Origin: Mesorhizobium sp. M00.F.Ca.ET.216.01.1.1
GTDB taxonomy: Bacteria; Pseudomonadota; Alphaproteobacteria; Rhizobiales; Rhizobiaceae
DNA: 64,000 bases
Reading direction: 5' to 3'
Assembly (NCBI RefSeq): GCF_004010325.2
Contig: NZ_SADR02000018.1
Coordinates: 1 to 64,000 of the forward strand
Shown here: piece after piece, positions 19,905 to 29,141 of the stretch
Layout of the letters: every line of letters begins with the position of its first letter
Numbering within the stretch: position 1 is the first letter of the stretch
Made by a program: the position numbers and the translations under genes
Notes under the pieces: generated by a model
Databases searched by the model: none
What the model was told of the DNA's origin: nothing
Seen by the model: only the letters and a program-made list of their open reading frames with translations

Positions 19905-20867
19905 ATGGCGGTCTACACCGACGTCAATGAAGGCGAACTCGGCGCGTTCCTGAAGGCCTACCCAGTCGGCGATCTCCTGTCCTACAAGGGCATCGCCGAA
20001 GGCACCGAGAACTCGAACTTTCTGCTGCACACCACCAGTGGCGCCTACATACTGACGCTCTATGAAAAGCGCGTCGACAAGGCGGACCTGCCGTTCTTCC
20101 TCGGCCTCATGGGCCATCTCGCGAGGAAGGGCATTTCCTGCCCGCTTCCAGTGACCGCGCATGATGGCGGCGTCATCGGCACGCTGGCCGGCCGGCCGGC
20201 GGTCATCATCACCTTCCTCGAAGGCCTTTCGCTGCGGCGGCCGACGGCAGCGCATTGCGGTGAGGTCGGCAAGGCGCTGGCGGCACTGCATCTTGCCGGC
20301 CAGGACTTTCCGATGACGCGTCCGAACGCCCTCGCCATCGATGGCTGGCGCAAGCTTTGGGACGCGTCGCACGCCCGCGCCGACGAGGTCGAGCCAGGAC
20401 TGGCGGCCGAGGTCGACGCCGATTTCGCCGATTTCGAGCGGAACTGGCCGAAAGACCTGCCACAAGGCATCATCCATGCCGATCTTTTCCCGGACAATGT
20501 CTTCTTCCTCGGCGAAAAACTATCCGGGCTGATCGACTTCTATTTCGCCTGCAACGATCTTTACGCCTATGATGTCGCCACTTGCCTCAACGCCTGGTGC
20601 TTCGAGAAGGATTTCTCCTTCAACCTGACCAAGGGCACAGCGCTGCTTGCCGGCTATCAGGGCGTGCGGCCCTTGAGCGGTGACGAGAAGGCAGCGCTGC
20701 CGATGCTGGCGCGCGGTTCGGCGCTGCGCTTCATGCTGACCCGGCTCTATGACTGGTTGACCATTCCCGACGGTGGGCTGGTCATGAAACGCGACCCGAC
20801 CGAATACATCCGCAGGATGCGCTTCCATCGGGCGATCAGATCTCCTTCGGAATACGGGCTGACATGA
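19905..20867 (+). CDS. thrB: Homoserine kinase (APH-fold type)
   Basis: A 320-residue homoserine kinase of the aminoglycoside-phosphotransferase fold, the form used by alphaproteobacteria in place of the GHMP type. Visible are the glycine-rich start ([15 protein letters not shown]), the catalytic loop [14 protein letters not shown] with the aspartate, and the metal-binding [10 protein letters not shown]. It phosphorylates homoserine in threonine synthesis; the next enzyme, ThrC, is at 29.1-30.5 kb on the other strand. The stop overlaps rnhA by four bases. Confidence 0.95.
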   Translation: MAVYTDVNEGELGAFLKAYPVGDLLSYKGIAEGTENSNFLLHTTSGAYILTLYEKRVDKADLPFFLGLMGHLARKGISCPLPVTAHDGGVIGTLAGRPAVIITFLEGLSLRRPTAAHCGEVGKALAALHLAGQDFPMTRPNALAIDGWRKLWDASHARADEVEPGLAAEVDADFADFERNWPKDLPQGIIHADLFPDNVFFLGEKLSGLIDFYFACNDLYAYDVATCLNAWCFEKDFSFNLTKGTALLAGYQGVRPLSGDEKAALPMLARGSALRFMLTRLYDWLTIPDGGLVMKRDPTEYIRRMRFHRAIRSPSEYGLT

Positions 20868-21406
20868 CCAAGCGTGTTGAAATCTTTACTGATGGCGCCT
20901 GTTCGGGCAATCCCGGGCCCGGCGGCTGGGGCGCGGTGCTGCGCTTCAACGACGTCATCAAGGAGTTGTCGGGAGGCGAGGCCCATACCACCAACAACCG
21001 CATGGAACTGCTGGCCGCCATCTCGGCGCTCAATGCGCTCAAGGAGCCCTGCGCGGTCGATCTTTATACCGACAGCAACTACGTCAAGGACGGCATTTTC
21101 GGCTGGATCGACGGCTGGAAGCGCAATGGCTGGAAGACCGCCGCCAAGCAGCCGGTGAAGAATGCCGAGATGTGGCAGGCGCTCGACGAGGCCCGCAATC
21201 GCCATCAGGTCACCTGGCACTGGGTCAAGGGCCATGCCGGCCACCCGGAAAACGAGCGCGCCGACGAACTGGCGCGGCTGGGCATGGCGCCGTTCAAGAA
21301 CAAGCTGGCAAGGCCGGTGCCCGCTGCTGCTGCGGAGGAAGGCGCTCAGGCTCAGGCCAGAAAGCCGGCGTCAAAAGCCGTCCGGCGTTCGACCCAGAGC
21401 TATTGA
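20864..21406 (+). CDS. rnhA: Ribonuclease HI
   Basis: A 180-residue RNase HI that removes RNA from RNA-DNA hybrids. The catalytic acids are in place: D in [17 protein letters not shown] in [11 protein letters not shown] in [11 protein letters not shown], and the late D in NERADELA. The core ends near residue 145; about 35 extra residues rich in Ala, Lys and Arg ([16 protein letters not shown]...) follow, longer than in E. coli, where the protein is 155 residues. ATG overlaps the thrB stop. The next gene is convergent. Confidence 0.96.
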   Translation: MTKRVEIFTDGACSGNPGPGGWGAVLRFNDVIKELSGGEAHTTNNRMELLAAISALNALKEPCAVDLYTDSNYVKDGIFGWIDGWKRNGWKTAAKQPVKNAEMWQALDEARNRHQVTWHWVKGHAGHPENERADELARLGMAPFKNKLARPVPAAAAEEGAQAQARKPASKAVRRSTQSY

Positions 21407-21422
21407 CCGGGCTCCACGGTAT

Positions 21423-21902
21423 TCAGCGGATCAGCAAGGCTGTGCCGAAAAGTCCGAGCGCGAACACCGTATGCGATATGAGGTTGAGGGCGCGGATCTG
21501 CATGGGATTGGGGCGCTTTGATGCTGCCCAGCCGGCCCCCATGCCGGGCGCCAGCAGAAACCAGCCGGCGCCGACGGTCACCATGCCGAGGATGAAGGCC
21601 GGCAGGAAGGTCGGCGCGGCCAGCCACGCCGTTCCCGCCAGTGCTACCAGGATGATGCCGTAGACGATGCCGACGAGATAGTGGAAGGCCCAGCCCAGGG
21701 CCGTTTCATGTGCGTAAGGCGTGGCCTCGCCGATGTCTTCATGAAAGATCTTGTTCCTGAGATGCCAGACCCAGCGGCCGACCAGTCCCCAATTCGACCG
21801 CGGCTGGGCAAATGCCGCGTTCAGGAAAATCGCCCAGACATCCATCAGCACCGTGGCGCCGATGCCGATCACCACACTGCGCCATAAAATGTCAAACATC
21901 AT
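21423..21902 (-). CDS. DUF2938 family membrane protein
   Basis: A 159-residue protein with about four membrane spans (VVIGIGATVLMDVWAIFL; WAFHYLVGIVYGIILVALAG; LPAFILGMVTVGAGWFLLAPGMGAG; ISHTVFALGLFGTALLI). The pattern ATVLMDVWA, the WVWHLR and HE stretch, and LAPGMGAGWAASKRPNP match DUF2938, a family without a known role. It is convergent with rnhA, 16 bp apart, and stands upstream of the peroxiredoxin gene on the other side of a 100-bp gap. Confidence 0.85.
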   Translation of the reverse strand: MMFDILWRSVVIGIGATVLMDVWAIFLNAAFAQPRSNWGLVGRWVWHLRNKIFHEDIGEATPYAHETALGWAFHYLVGIVYGIILVALAGTAWLAAPTFLPAFILGMVTVGAGWFLLAPGMGAGWAASKRPNPMQIRALNLISHTVFALGLFGTALLIR

Positions 21903-22005
21903 AGAGGTCCAGAAAGAGAGCAGCCCTGCAGAGCCGATGCAAACATGTCATGTCAGGTCAGAGGAATACAACATCCTTGGCCCGCCGCGCCGGCATCGCC
22001 AAAAT

Positions 22006-22488
22006 CTAAAGCTGTCCCAGAATGTGGGCGGCGCCGGACTCGTCGACGCCGGGCTTGGTCTCGACGTTGAGCGCGGTCACCTTGCCGTCGTCGACGATCA
22101 TCGAAAAGCGCTTCGAACGCAGCCCCATACCACCGCTGGAGAAGTCGGCATCGAGGCCGATCGACTTGGCGAAATCGCCATTGCCATCGGCAAGGTAGAG
22201 CATCTTGCCCTCACCACCGGTGAAGCGGGCCCACGCTCCCATGACGTGAACATCGTTGACCGAGACGACGGCGATGGTGTCGACGCCGCGCGCCAGGATG
22301 GCGTCGTGGTTCTCGAGATAGCTGGGCAGATGGTTGTTGCTGCAGGTCGGCGTGAAAGCGCCGGGAACGCCGAACAGCACGACCTTCTTTCCCGAGAAGA
22401 TCTCAGCCGTCGTGATCGCCTTTGCGCCGTCGGCGGTCATCGTCTTGAAGGTCGCATCGGGCAGTTTGTCGCCAACGGAAATCGTCAT
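22006..22488 (-). CDS. Peroxiredoxin (Prx5 type)
   Basis: A 160-residue Prx5-type peroxiredoxin. The peroxidatic cysteine is C49 in the intact motif PGAFTPTCSNNHLPSY; no obvious resolving cysteine follows, so it is probably a 1-Cys or glutathione/glutaredoxin-coupled enzyme. The family's VNDVHVMGAWA and DFSSGGMGLRSKRFSMIVDDGKV are present. It reduces hydrogen or organic peroxides in the cytosol. ATG 22488 has GAGGAA seven bases upstream; the reading frame extends 37 codons further but is not family-like. It is followed by nothing on the same strand before the DUF2938 gene. Confidence 0.93.
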   Translation of the reverse strand: MTISVGDKLPDATFKTMTADGAKAITTAEIFSGKKVVLFGVPGAFTPTCSNNHLPSYLENHDAILARGVDTIAVVSVNDVHVMGAWARFTGGEGKMLYLADGNGDFAKSIGLDADFSSGGMGLRSKRFSMIVDDGKVTALNVETKPGVDESGAAHILGQL

Positions 22489-22576
22489 GAAGTTCCTCTC
22501 TTTGAAAGAATGGCAGGAAGTATCCTTGCGATAGCGAACCGGGACAGCTCCCGCAACCCGCCGAGACGCCTGGAGC

Positions 22577-22601
22577 AAAAGGATGTTCGACCTGAACATC
22601 C
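22577..22601 (-). terminator. Rho-independent terminator for the DsbD-domain gene
   Basis: GGATGTTC (22581-22588) pairs with GAACATCC (22594-22601); on the minus strand TTTT follows directly. It lies 13 bp after the stop of the gene at 22614-23420 and separates it from the peroxiredoxin gene. Confidence 0.75.
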
Positions 22602-22613
22602 TTTGCTAGGGCA

Positions 22614-23420
22614 TCAAGGGAAAGGCAGCAGGCCTTCGACCGCGCCTTCGGCACTTGTCAGCGTGTAATACAGCCCGCCATCCGTCGGCGTTGTCGACGG
22701 CCGGTCGAGGATCGGCACCGTAAAGACCAGCTTGCCGTCCTTTTCGCTGCGAACCGGGGCGCCGAACATGTAGTCCCGTTCGCCGGCAACGAAGAAATCC
22801 GCCGCCTCCGGATTGCCCGGAAAGCTTGCCTCGACAACCAGTGTCTCATGGTCGCCGGGCAGGACATTGATGCCGAAATCTGGCTTTGCGGGAGCGGGCA
22901 GGGTCGCAAGCGCCGCCTTCACCAGTGCTACGTCCTTGGCATTGTCCGGATCGGAGCCGGGATCCAGGGTCAGCCTGGTCTGCACCGGGATGCAGATCGT
23001 CTCGCAGATGCCGAGGAAAATATTGGCGTCGATGACGGCCGGCTCTCCCGGATCCGACAGCGTAAATGTCACCGGCAGCGAAACCGGATGGTCGTAACCG
23101 GCCCATTTGCTGTAGCCGTCATCGTGGCGTTGCGGCGCCGGAAACGAAAACGTCGCATCGGAGATGTTGGTGCTGGCCGAGATATCGAGCTGCGGCGGCA
23201 CGCCGGCGTCGCCCGGGTCGCGCCAATAGGTCTTCCAGCCGGGCTTGAGTGCAATGTCGAGGACGCCGTGGAGGCGTCCGGCCTCGTCGGGCTTACCGCT
23301 GGTCACAAGCCGCACCTTGCCACCTTCGCTGTTGTACCAGACCGAGGAGGAGGCTGCGGCGGGAAGGCATGGTCCCAATCCAACAGCGGCGCCGAGCAGC
23401 AGGATTTTCAAGCTTTGCAT
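22614..23420 (-). CDS. Exported protein with DsbD N-terminal-like domain
   Basis: A 268-residue exported protein with a signal peptide (MQSLKILLLGAAVGLGPCLPAAA). The body resembles the DsbD alpha domain, which passes electrons to periplasmic partners: HGVLDIALKPGWKTYWRDPGDAGVPPQL, SFPAPQRH, and the redox pair in FLGICETICIPVQ. The eight-span and thioredoxin parts of full DsbD are absent, so it acts alone or with a separate membrane partner such as CcdA, not seen here. A domain of this kind on its own is common in Rhizobiales. A terminator follows at 22577. Confidence 0.82.
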   Translation of the reverse strand: MQSLKILLLGAAVGLGPCLPAAASSSVWYNSEGGKVRLVTSGKPDEAGRLHGVLDIALKPGWKTYWRDPGDAGVPPQLDISASTNISDATFSFPAPQRHDDGYSKWAGYDHPVSLPVTFTLSDPGEPAVIDANIFLGICETICIPVQTRLTLDPGSDPDNAKDVALVKAALATLPAPAKPDFGINVLPGDHETLVVEASFPGNPEAADFFVAGERDYMFGAPVRSEKDGKLVFTVPILDRPSTTPTDGGLYYTLTSAEGAVEGLLPFP

Positions 23421-23568
23421 GACGGTGATTTGATCGTCAGTTCATGGCTGTGCAATGATTTCATGGCGTCGCTGGTATCATATTTGCGTGACTTTCGGGC
23501 TGTAACCTTGGTCAAATCAAACATAGCGCATCTTTTCGACGCCTTGGAAACGCGTTAGGCTCCCTGTC

Positions 23569-24177
23569 ATGGACTTGCTGCGCCACAAGAAGACGGCTGC
23601 CAGACGCGGCTTTCTCGACGACCAGTTCCTGATTGCCATGCCCGGCATGAAGGACGACCGCTTCACGCGCTCCGTCATCTACGTTTGCGCGCATAGCGAC
23701 GAAGGCGCGATGGGCATCATCATCAACCAGACGCAGCAGATGCTGTTTCCGGACCTGCTTGTGCAACTCGGCATCATGAACGAGCAGGAGGCGATCCGCC
23801 TGCCGGCGCAGACCCGCGATTTCGTCGTGCGCAATGGCGGGCCGGTGGATCGCAGCCGCGGCTTTGTCCTGCATTCGGGCGACTACCGAGTGGAATCGTC
23901 GCTGAGCGTTTCCGACGACATCTGCCTGACCGCGACCGTCGACATATTGCGCGCCATTTCGTCGGGGCGCGGGCCCCGGCACGCGCTGATGGCGCTCGGC
24001 TATTCGGGCTGGGGCGCCGGCCAGCTGGAGAGCGAGATCGCCGAGAACGGCTGGCTGACCTGCCCGGCAACTCCCGAGCTTCTGTTCGACACCGACATCG
24101 AGCGCAAATACGACCGCATCCTCGCCTCGATCGGCATCGATCTGGCGCATCTCAGCGTAGCTGCAGGTCACGCCTAG
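23569..24177 (+). CDS. YqgE/AlgH family protein
   Basis: A 202-residue protein of the YqgE/AlgH family. It shows [40 protein letters not shown], then the [17 protein letters not shown] stretch and the late [24 protein letters not shown]. Despite the AlgH name (alginate regulation in Pseudomonas), the molecular function is not established. The ATG is fixed by family alignment. It stands alone on the plus strand between two minus-strand genes, and is followed by a triple hairpin mosaic. Confidence 0.93.
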   Translation: MDLLRHKKTAARRGFLDDQFLIAMPGMKDDRFTRSVIYVCAHSDEGAMGIIINQTQQMLFPDLLVQLGIMNEQEAIRLPAQTRDFVVRNGGPVDRSRGFVLHSGDYRVESSLSVSDDICLTATVDILRAISSGRGPRHALMALGYSGWGAGQLESEIAENGWLTCPATPELLFDTDIERKYDRILASIGIDLAHLSVAAGHA

Positions 24178-24324
24178 CGCATAACCCCGAAAATCGGAAC
24201 GATTTTCGGAAAGGATCATGCGCAGAATCAAAATTTTACAGCGTCCTTTGCGCGTCCGAAAGGATGCGCGGCGCTGTAATGCATGTCGCCCAAAGTGCGT
24301 AGCGGTTTTGGGACGACGACATGC
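24178..24324. repeat. Three-hairpin intergenic mosaic element (RIME-like)
   Basis: Three adjoining palindromes fill the gap between the yqgE gene and the GGDEF/EAL gene. Module 1 (about 24177-24224) has GCGCAT/ATGCGC ends and an inner CCGAAAATCG / CGATTTTCGG stem. Module 2 (24236-24279) pairs TTACAGCG with CGCTGTAA. Module 3 (24281-24324) pairs GCATGTCG and CCCAAA with TTTGGG and CGACATGC. Such composite units are known between genes in rhizobia as RIME elements; the name here is inferred from form. It may serve as a two-sided transcription stop for convergent genes. Confidence 0.7.
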
Positions 24325-24330
24325 ACAAAA

Positions 24331-27219
24331 TCAAGCCTGAGTCAGCGGATACTGTTCCTTCAGCGTCTTCAATACGTGATCGCCGGGCATCGGCGCGCCG
24401 AACATGAAGCTCTGCACGTATTCGCAGCCCATCTGGCGCAGTTCCAGGGCATCGCTTTCGTCGGAGATGCCTTCGGCCACCACCGAGAGACCGAGTTCAT
24501 GCGCCATGTTGACCATGGATTTGAGCAGCACCGCGCGCTTCGGCGTCGCATCGTCGACGAAACTCTTGTCGATCTTGATGGTGTCGAACGGGAAACGCGT
24601 CAAATAGGCCAGCGATGAATAGCCGGTGCCGAAATCGTCCAGCGACAGGCCGATGCCGAGCTGCTTCAGCTTGTTCAGCACATGCGATGTCTGCTCGGGA
24701 TTGTCCATCACCAGCGATTCGGTGAGCTCCAGCCGGAAGCAGCGCGGCTTCAGATTGGCCCGCGCGATGACCGAGCGAACATCGCTGACCAGATCGCGGC
24801 GGATAAGCTGGCGGCTCGACAAATTGACCGAAACCGACAAAGGCGCATCGCCGATCTGCTTTTGCCAAGTTGCGAGGTCTTCGGCGGCCTGCTGCATGGC
24901 GAACAGGCCAAGCTGCACGATCAGGCCGCAATTTTCGGCGACCGGGATGAAATCCGCCGGCGGGATCATGCCACGGCGCGGATGGTCCCAGCGCAGCAGC
25001 GCCTCGAATCCGGCGACGCTGCCGTCCTCCAGCCGCACGATCGGCTGGTAGGCGAGCGTGAACTCGCGCCGTTCGATGGCGCGACGCAAGTCGGACTCGA
25101 ACTGCAGTCGATCGGTACCGACGGTGCGGAAGGCGGGCCGGAACGGCTCGATCCTGTCACCGCCGAATCGTTTGGATTGGTGCATGGCAAGCTCGGCGTC
25201 CTTGACCATGTCCTCGGCCGAGCTCTGCGCCGTGGTCCAGGTGATCAGCCCAATCGAAGCGGTCAGCACGATCTCGCGCTTGGCGAAGGTGATCGGGTTG
25301 TTGATCGCATGCTTGATGGCATCGGCGACTGCCGCGATACGAGCCGGGTCCTGCTCCGACAGAAGCATCAGCGCGAACTGGTCGCCGGCAAAGCGCGACA
25401 GCGAATCCTTCGGCTTCAGCAGGCGGTGCAGCCGGCGTGCAATGGTCAAGAGGATGGTGTCGCCGGCCGAGATGCCGAGCCCGTCATTGACCTGCTTGAA
25501 GCGGTCGATGTCGATGACGAAGACGGTCGGGCGCACCTTGTCTTCGGTGCGGGCGATCGAGATGATCGCTTCCAGCCGGTTCATGAACAATTCGCGGTTC
25601 GGCAGGCCGGTCAGATTGTCGTGCACCGCATCGTGCAGCAATCTTTCCTCTGACTTCTTCTGCTCCGTCACGTCGACCATGGTGCCGACGCAGCGGATGA
25701 CCTCGCCGTCCGAGCCGATCACCGGCCGCGCGCGCAGCGAGAACCAGTGATAGTGCCCGTCGGCCCCGCGCAGTCGGAAATTCTGCGAGACCCTGCCGCG
25801 CCGGTGCTCAAGCACCACGTCGAGCGTGGTGCGGAACGTATCGCGATCGTCAGCATGCAGCACCGGCAGCCAGTTGCGGGCAGCCCCGCCGAGGCTGTTG
25901 GGCGCAAGCCCGAGCTGCAGGCTGACATCCGGTCTGGTGACGACGCGGTCGCGCAACACGTCCCAGTCCCACACCGTGTCGCCCGATCCGGCAACGGCCA
26001 GCGCCTGCCGTTCGAGGTCAGAGAACAGGCCTTGATGCAGCGCGCCGCCGGCAAAGGCATGCTGCATGACGGTGAAGCCGATCAACAGGATGATGAGGAT
26101 AAGCCCGCCGCCCAGCGCCGGCTGGGCGATGTCGTTGTCGAGCATGCCGGTGATAGCCATCCACGACCCGCATAGCCACAAAAGCACCATCACCCAACTG
26201 GGCACTAGCATGATGGCGCGGTCGTAGCCGCGTATGCCGAGGAAGATGATCAGGCCGAGCCCGGTCAGCGCAGTGGCGGCAAAGGACAGCCGGGCGATGC
26301 CGGCTGCAACCGCCGGGTCGATGATGGCGACGCCGGCGATCAGCACCAGCCCCAGGATCCAGACCAGCGCGCCATAGCTGAAATGGCCGTGCCAGCGATT
26401 GAGGTTGAGATAGGCGAACAGGAACACCACGAAGGTAGCTGCAAGTGCCACCTCGGTTCCTGCCCGCCACATCTGCTCATTGCCTGGCGATATCTCTATG
26501 ATCTTGTTGAGAAAGCCGAAATCGACGCAGATATAGGCCAGCACCGCCCAGGCGAGCGCTGCCGTTGCCGGGAACATGGAGGTTCCCTTGACGACGAAAA
26601 GGATGGTCAGGAACAGCGCCAGCAGGCCGGCGATGCCGATGACGATGCCGCGAAACAGCGTGTAGGAGTTGACCGAATCCTTGTAGGATTCGGGATCCCA
26701 CAGATAGACCTGCGGCAGTTTGGGCGAGGCGAGCTCGGCTATGAAGGTGATCACCGTGCCGGGGTTCAGCGTCACCCGGAACACGTCGGCGTCGGGGCTG
26801 GTCTGGCGGTCGAGCGCGAAGCCCTCGCTGGGCGTGATCGCCGCGATGCGGGTCGAGCCGAGATCGGGCCAGAACAGGCCGGAGTTCACCAGCCGGAAAT
26901 GTGGTGCGACGATCAGCCTGTCGAGCTGTTGGTCGGTGGTGTTGGCAAGCGCGAACACCGCCCAGTCGCCGGTCGAGCGCGCGTCATTGGCCTCGACCTC
27001 GATGCGCCGCACGATGCCGTCGGGGCCAGGTGCGGTCGACACCTGGAAGTTCTCGCCCTGGTTCCGGTAGATCTCGACGGCGCCAGAAAGGTCGAGCGCC
27101 ACATCGTCGCGGGCGATCTTGATCGGTTCGACGGCGAAGGCGGACGACGCGGCGCAGAGCGTGACGATTGCCGCCAGGACAAAAGCGAACAGCCACCCGA
27201 TTCGCAGGAAATTAGTCAA
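24331..27219 (-). CDS. Membrane sensor with PAS, degenerate GGDEF and EAL domains
   Basis: A 962-residue cyclic-di-GMP protein. Layout: signal peptide (1-29), periplasmic sensor (about 30-185), seven or so spans (about 186-395), a PAS/PAC region (about 405-525), GGDEF (about 530-690) and EAL (about 705-955). The GGDEF active loop reads AGDQF at 611-615, so the catalytic Gly and Glu are replaced. The EAL site looks intact: E739-A-L, N799, E831 or E834, D861-D862, K882 and E916. It should therefore act as a phosphodiesterase, perhaps with a regulatory GGDEF. The start is TTG, with AAGGA seven bases upstream inside the preceding GNAT gene. Confidence 0.92.
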   Translation of the reverse strand: MTNFLRIGWLFAFVLAAIVTLCAASSAFAVEPIKIARDDVALDLSGAVEIYRNQGENFQVSTAPGPDGIVRRIEVEANDARSTGDWAVFALANTTDQQLDRLIVAPHFRLVNSGLFWPDLGSTRIAAITPSEGFALDRQTSPDADVFRVTLNPGTVITFIAELASPKLPQVYLWDPESYKDSVNSYTLFRGIVIGIAGLLALFLTILFVVKGTSMFPATAALAWAVLAYICVDFGFLNKIIEISPGNEQMWRAGTEVALAATFVVFLFAYLNLNRWHGHFSYGALVWILGLVLIAGVAIIDPAVAAGIARLSFAATALTGLGLIIFLGIRGYDRAIMLVPSWVMVLLWLCGSWMAITGMLDNDIAQPALGGGLILIILLIGFTVMQHAFAGGALHQGLFSDLERQALAVAGSGDTVWDWDVLRDRVVTRPDVSLQLGLAPNSLGGAARNWLPVLHADDRDTFRTTLDVVLEHRRGRVSQNFRLRGADGHYHWFSLRARPVIGSDGEVIRCVGTMVDVTEQKKSEERLLHDAVHDNLTGLPNRELFMNRLEAIISIARTEDKVRPTVFVIDIDRFKQVNDGLGISAGDTILLTIARRLHRLLKPKDSLSRFAGDQFALMLLSEQDPARIAAVADAIKHAINNPITFAKREIVLTASIGLITWTTAQSSAEDMVKDAELAMHQSKRFGGDRIEPFRPAFRTVGTDRLQFESDLRRAIERREFTLAYQPIVRLEDGSVAGFEALLRWDHPRRGMIPPADFIPVAENCGLIVQLGLFAMQQAAEDLATWQKQIGDAPLSVSVNLSSRQLIRRDLVSDVRSVIARANLKPRCFRLELTESLVMDNPEQTSHVLNKLKQLGIGLSLDDFGTGYSSLAYLTRFPFDTIKIDKSFVDDATPKRAVLLKSMVNMAHELGLSVVAEGISDESDALELRQMGCEYVQSFMFGAPMPGDHVLKTLKEQYPLTQA

Positions 27220-27222
27220 AAA

Positions 27223-27819
27223 TCAGTCCTTCGTTCCAACGCCCGGCGGATCGTCCGCGATCCGGGCGTAGAGGTAGTGATCCTGCCAGATGCCGTTGAT
27301 CCTGAGATAGGATCGCAGAAGTCCTTCGCGCTGGAATCCGGCTTTTTCAAGCACGCGGATCGACCGGGCGTTGTCGGGAATACAGGCAGCTTCGATCCGG
27401 TGCAACCGCAGCGTATCGAAGGCAAATCGCGTCACCACCTTGACCGCGTCGGTCATCAGACCGCGGCCGCTGTAGCGTTCGCCGATCCAGTAGCCGATGT
27501 GGCCGCTTTGCGCGACGCCGTGGCGGATGTTGCCAAGCGTTATACCGCCGACAAGCTTGCCGCTGCTTTTTTCGAAGATGAAAAAGGCGATCGCCGTGCC
27601 CTGCGCGTAGTCCTCGCGGTAGCGGCTGATGCGATGGCGCCATGCCGTGCGGTCGAGCTCGTCAGGGGTCCAGCGCGGCTCCCAGGGCTCCAGGAAGGCG
27701 CGGCTTTCCCCGCGCAGCGCCGACCATTCGCGGTAGTCGTTGGTCAGCGGCACGCGCAGCGTGACCCGGTCGCCCTTCAATGCCGGCAGGTCACGGCGAA
27801 AGAAAGGGAGCGCGAACAC
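27223..27819 (-). CDS. GNAT N-acetyltransferase (RimJ/RimL type)
   Basis: A 198-residue acetyltransferase of the RimJ/RimL group. The acetyl-CoA loop is seen in GYWIGERYSGRGLMTDAVKVVTRFAF, followed by LRLHRIEAACIPDNARSIRVLEKAGFQREGLLRSYLRINGIWQDHYLYA, the typical end. Family members acetylate N-termini of ribosomal proteins or other amines; the substrate is unknown. It begins 15 bp after the M16 peptidase stop and ends three bases before the GGDEF/EAL gene, so all belong to one transcript led by thrC. Confidence 0.92.
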   Translation of the reverse strand: MFALPFFRRDLPALKGDRVTLRVPLTNDYREWSALRGESRAFLEPWEPRWTPDELDRTAWRHRISRYREDYAQGTAIAFFIFEKSSGKLVGGITLGNIRHGVAQSGHIGYWIGERYSGRGLMTDAVKVVTRFAFDTLRLHRIEAACIPDNARSIRVLEKAGFQREGLLRSYLRINGIWQDHYLYARIADDPPGVGTKD

Positions 27820-27834
27820 GGCGCTTTGGTTGAT

Positions 27835-29127
27835 CTAGACGGCGAGCTTTCGGGCCGTGGTCTGCGTGCCCGAAAGCGAGTCGAGGATCGCCTCGTAGGG
27901 CGCTAACGTACCCACTGGACCGACGGCGGTGAGCGTCGGCCTGGTCGAAAACAGCCGTGACGACAGGTCCGTCAGCCGCTCGACCGTCAGTGCAGCCAAC
28001 CGCTCCATCAGCTCTTCCTTGGCGATCGGACGGCCGAACAGCAGCAGTTGGCGGGCGATCTGCGAGGCACGGCTGGCCGGGCTTTCAGCAGACATGATCA
28101 GCCCGGCGCGGTACTGCGCGCGTGCCCGGTCGAGTTCGTCCTGCTTGATGCTCTCACCGGCCTTCTGCAGCTCGTCGATGATCACCGGCACAAGTTCGGC
28201 GATGTCGCTCTGCCCGGTCGCGGCATGGACGCCGAATATCCCGGTGTCGGAAAAGCCCCAGTGGAAGGCATAGACCGAATAGCACAGCCCGCGCTTTTCG
28301 CGGACCTCCTGGAAAAGACGAGACGACATGCCGCCGCCAAGGATCATCGACAGGACCTGCGAGGCGTAAAAATCGCGGACATGGTAGGCGCGGCCTTCGA
28401 ATCCCAGCACGATCTGCGCGTCCATCAGGTCGCGATCCTCGCGGAAATCGCCGCCGACATACTGCGCATATTGCGGAATGTTGCTCTCCGCCTTGGTGCG
28501 GAAGCCGCCGAGATGCTTTTCGACCTCGCGCACGAAATTGTCATGCTTGATGTCGCCGGCGGCGACGATCACCATGCGCTCGGCGCCGTATTGCCGTTCG
28601 ATGAAATTGTGCAGCTGCTTGGAGGTGAAGGATTTGACCGTATCCGGCGTGCCGAGGATGGAGCGGCCGATCGTCTGGTGGCGAAAGGCCGTCTCGGTGA
28701 AACGGTCGAAGACGATATCGTCAGGCGTATCGTGCGCAGCGCCGATCTCCTGCAGGATCACATGCTGCTCGCGCTCCAGCTCCTGCGGGTCGAACTCGGA
28801 CTCCTGCAGGATATCGGAGAGGATGTCGACCGCCAGCGGCACGTCGTCGCTCAGCACCCTTGCATAGTAAGAGGTCGTCTCGACGCTGGTGGCGGCGTTG
28901 ATCTCGCCGCCGACATCCTCGATTTCCGAGGCGATCTCGAAGGCGGTTCGCCTTTTGGTTCCCTTGAACGCCATGTGCTCAAGCAGGTGGGCCATTCCGT
29001 GCTCTTCGTCACGTTCGTTTCGGGCGCCTGACTTGACCCAGGCACCAAGAGCAACGGATTCGAGGCTTGGAAGGGTTTCGGTGGCGACTGTCAGGCCGTT
29101 CGACAGACGGCTTACCTCAACACCCAT
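27835..29127 (-). CDS. M16 family zinc peptidase (processing-peptidase-like)
   Basis: A 430-residue M16 peptidase, close in sequence to mitochondrial processing peptidase beta. The inverted zinc motif HxxEH is at residues 47-51 (GMAHLLEHMAFKGT), with the distant glutamate in the EIEDVGGEINAATS region. The glycine-rich loop and the inactive C-terminal half (GFEGRAYHVRDFYASQVLSMILGGGMSSRLFQEVREKRGLCYSVYAF) are complete. ATG 29127 gives the usual MGVEVSRLSNGLTVATE opening; a TTG at 29145 is possible. It begins 14 bp after thrC, a pairing that recurs in rhizobia. Confidence 0.94.
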   Translation of the reverse strand: MGVEVSRLSNGLTVATETLPSLESVALGAWVKSGARNERDEEHGMAHLLEHMAFKGTKRRTAFEIASEIEDVGGEINAATSVETTSYYARVLSDDVPLAVDILSDILQESEFDPQELEREQHVILQEIGAAHDTPDDIVFDRFTETAFRHQTIGRSILGTPDTVKSFTSKQLHNFIERQYGAERMVIVAAGDIKHDNFVREVEKHLGGFRTKAESNIPQYAQYVGGDFREDRDLMDAQIVLGFEGRAYHVRDFYASQVLSMILGGGMSSRLFQEVREKRGLCYSVYAFHWGFSDTGIFGVHAATGQSDIAELVPVIIDELQKAGESIKQDELDRARAQYRAGLIMSAESPASRASQIARQLLLFGRPIAKEELMERLAALTVERLTDLSSRLFSTRPTLTAVGPVGTLAPYEAILDSLSGTQTTARKLAV

Positions 29128-29141
29128 ATAGCTAGTACTCC

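Noticed and set aside
26383-27906. A 507-codon open frame antisense to the GGDEF/EAL and GNAT genes
   Set aside because: It crosses three real genes on the other strand and has no recognisable domain.
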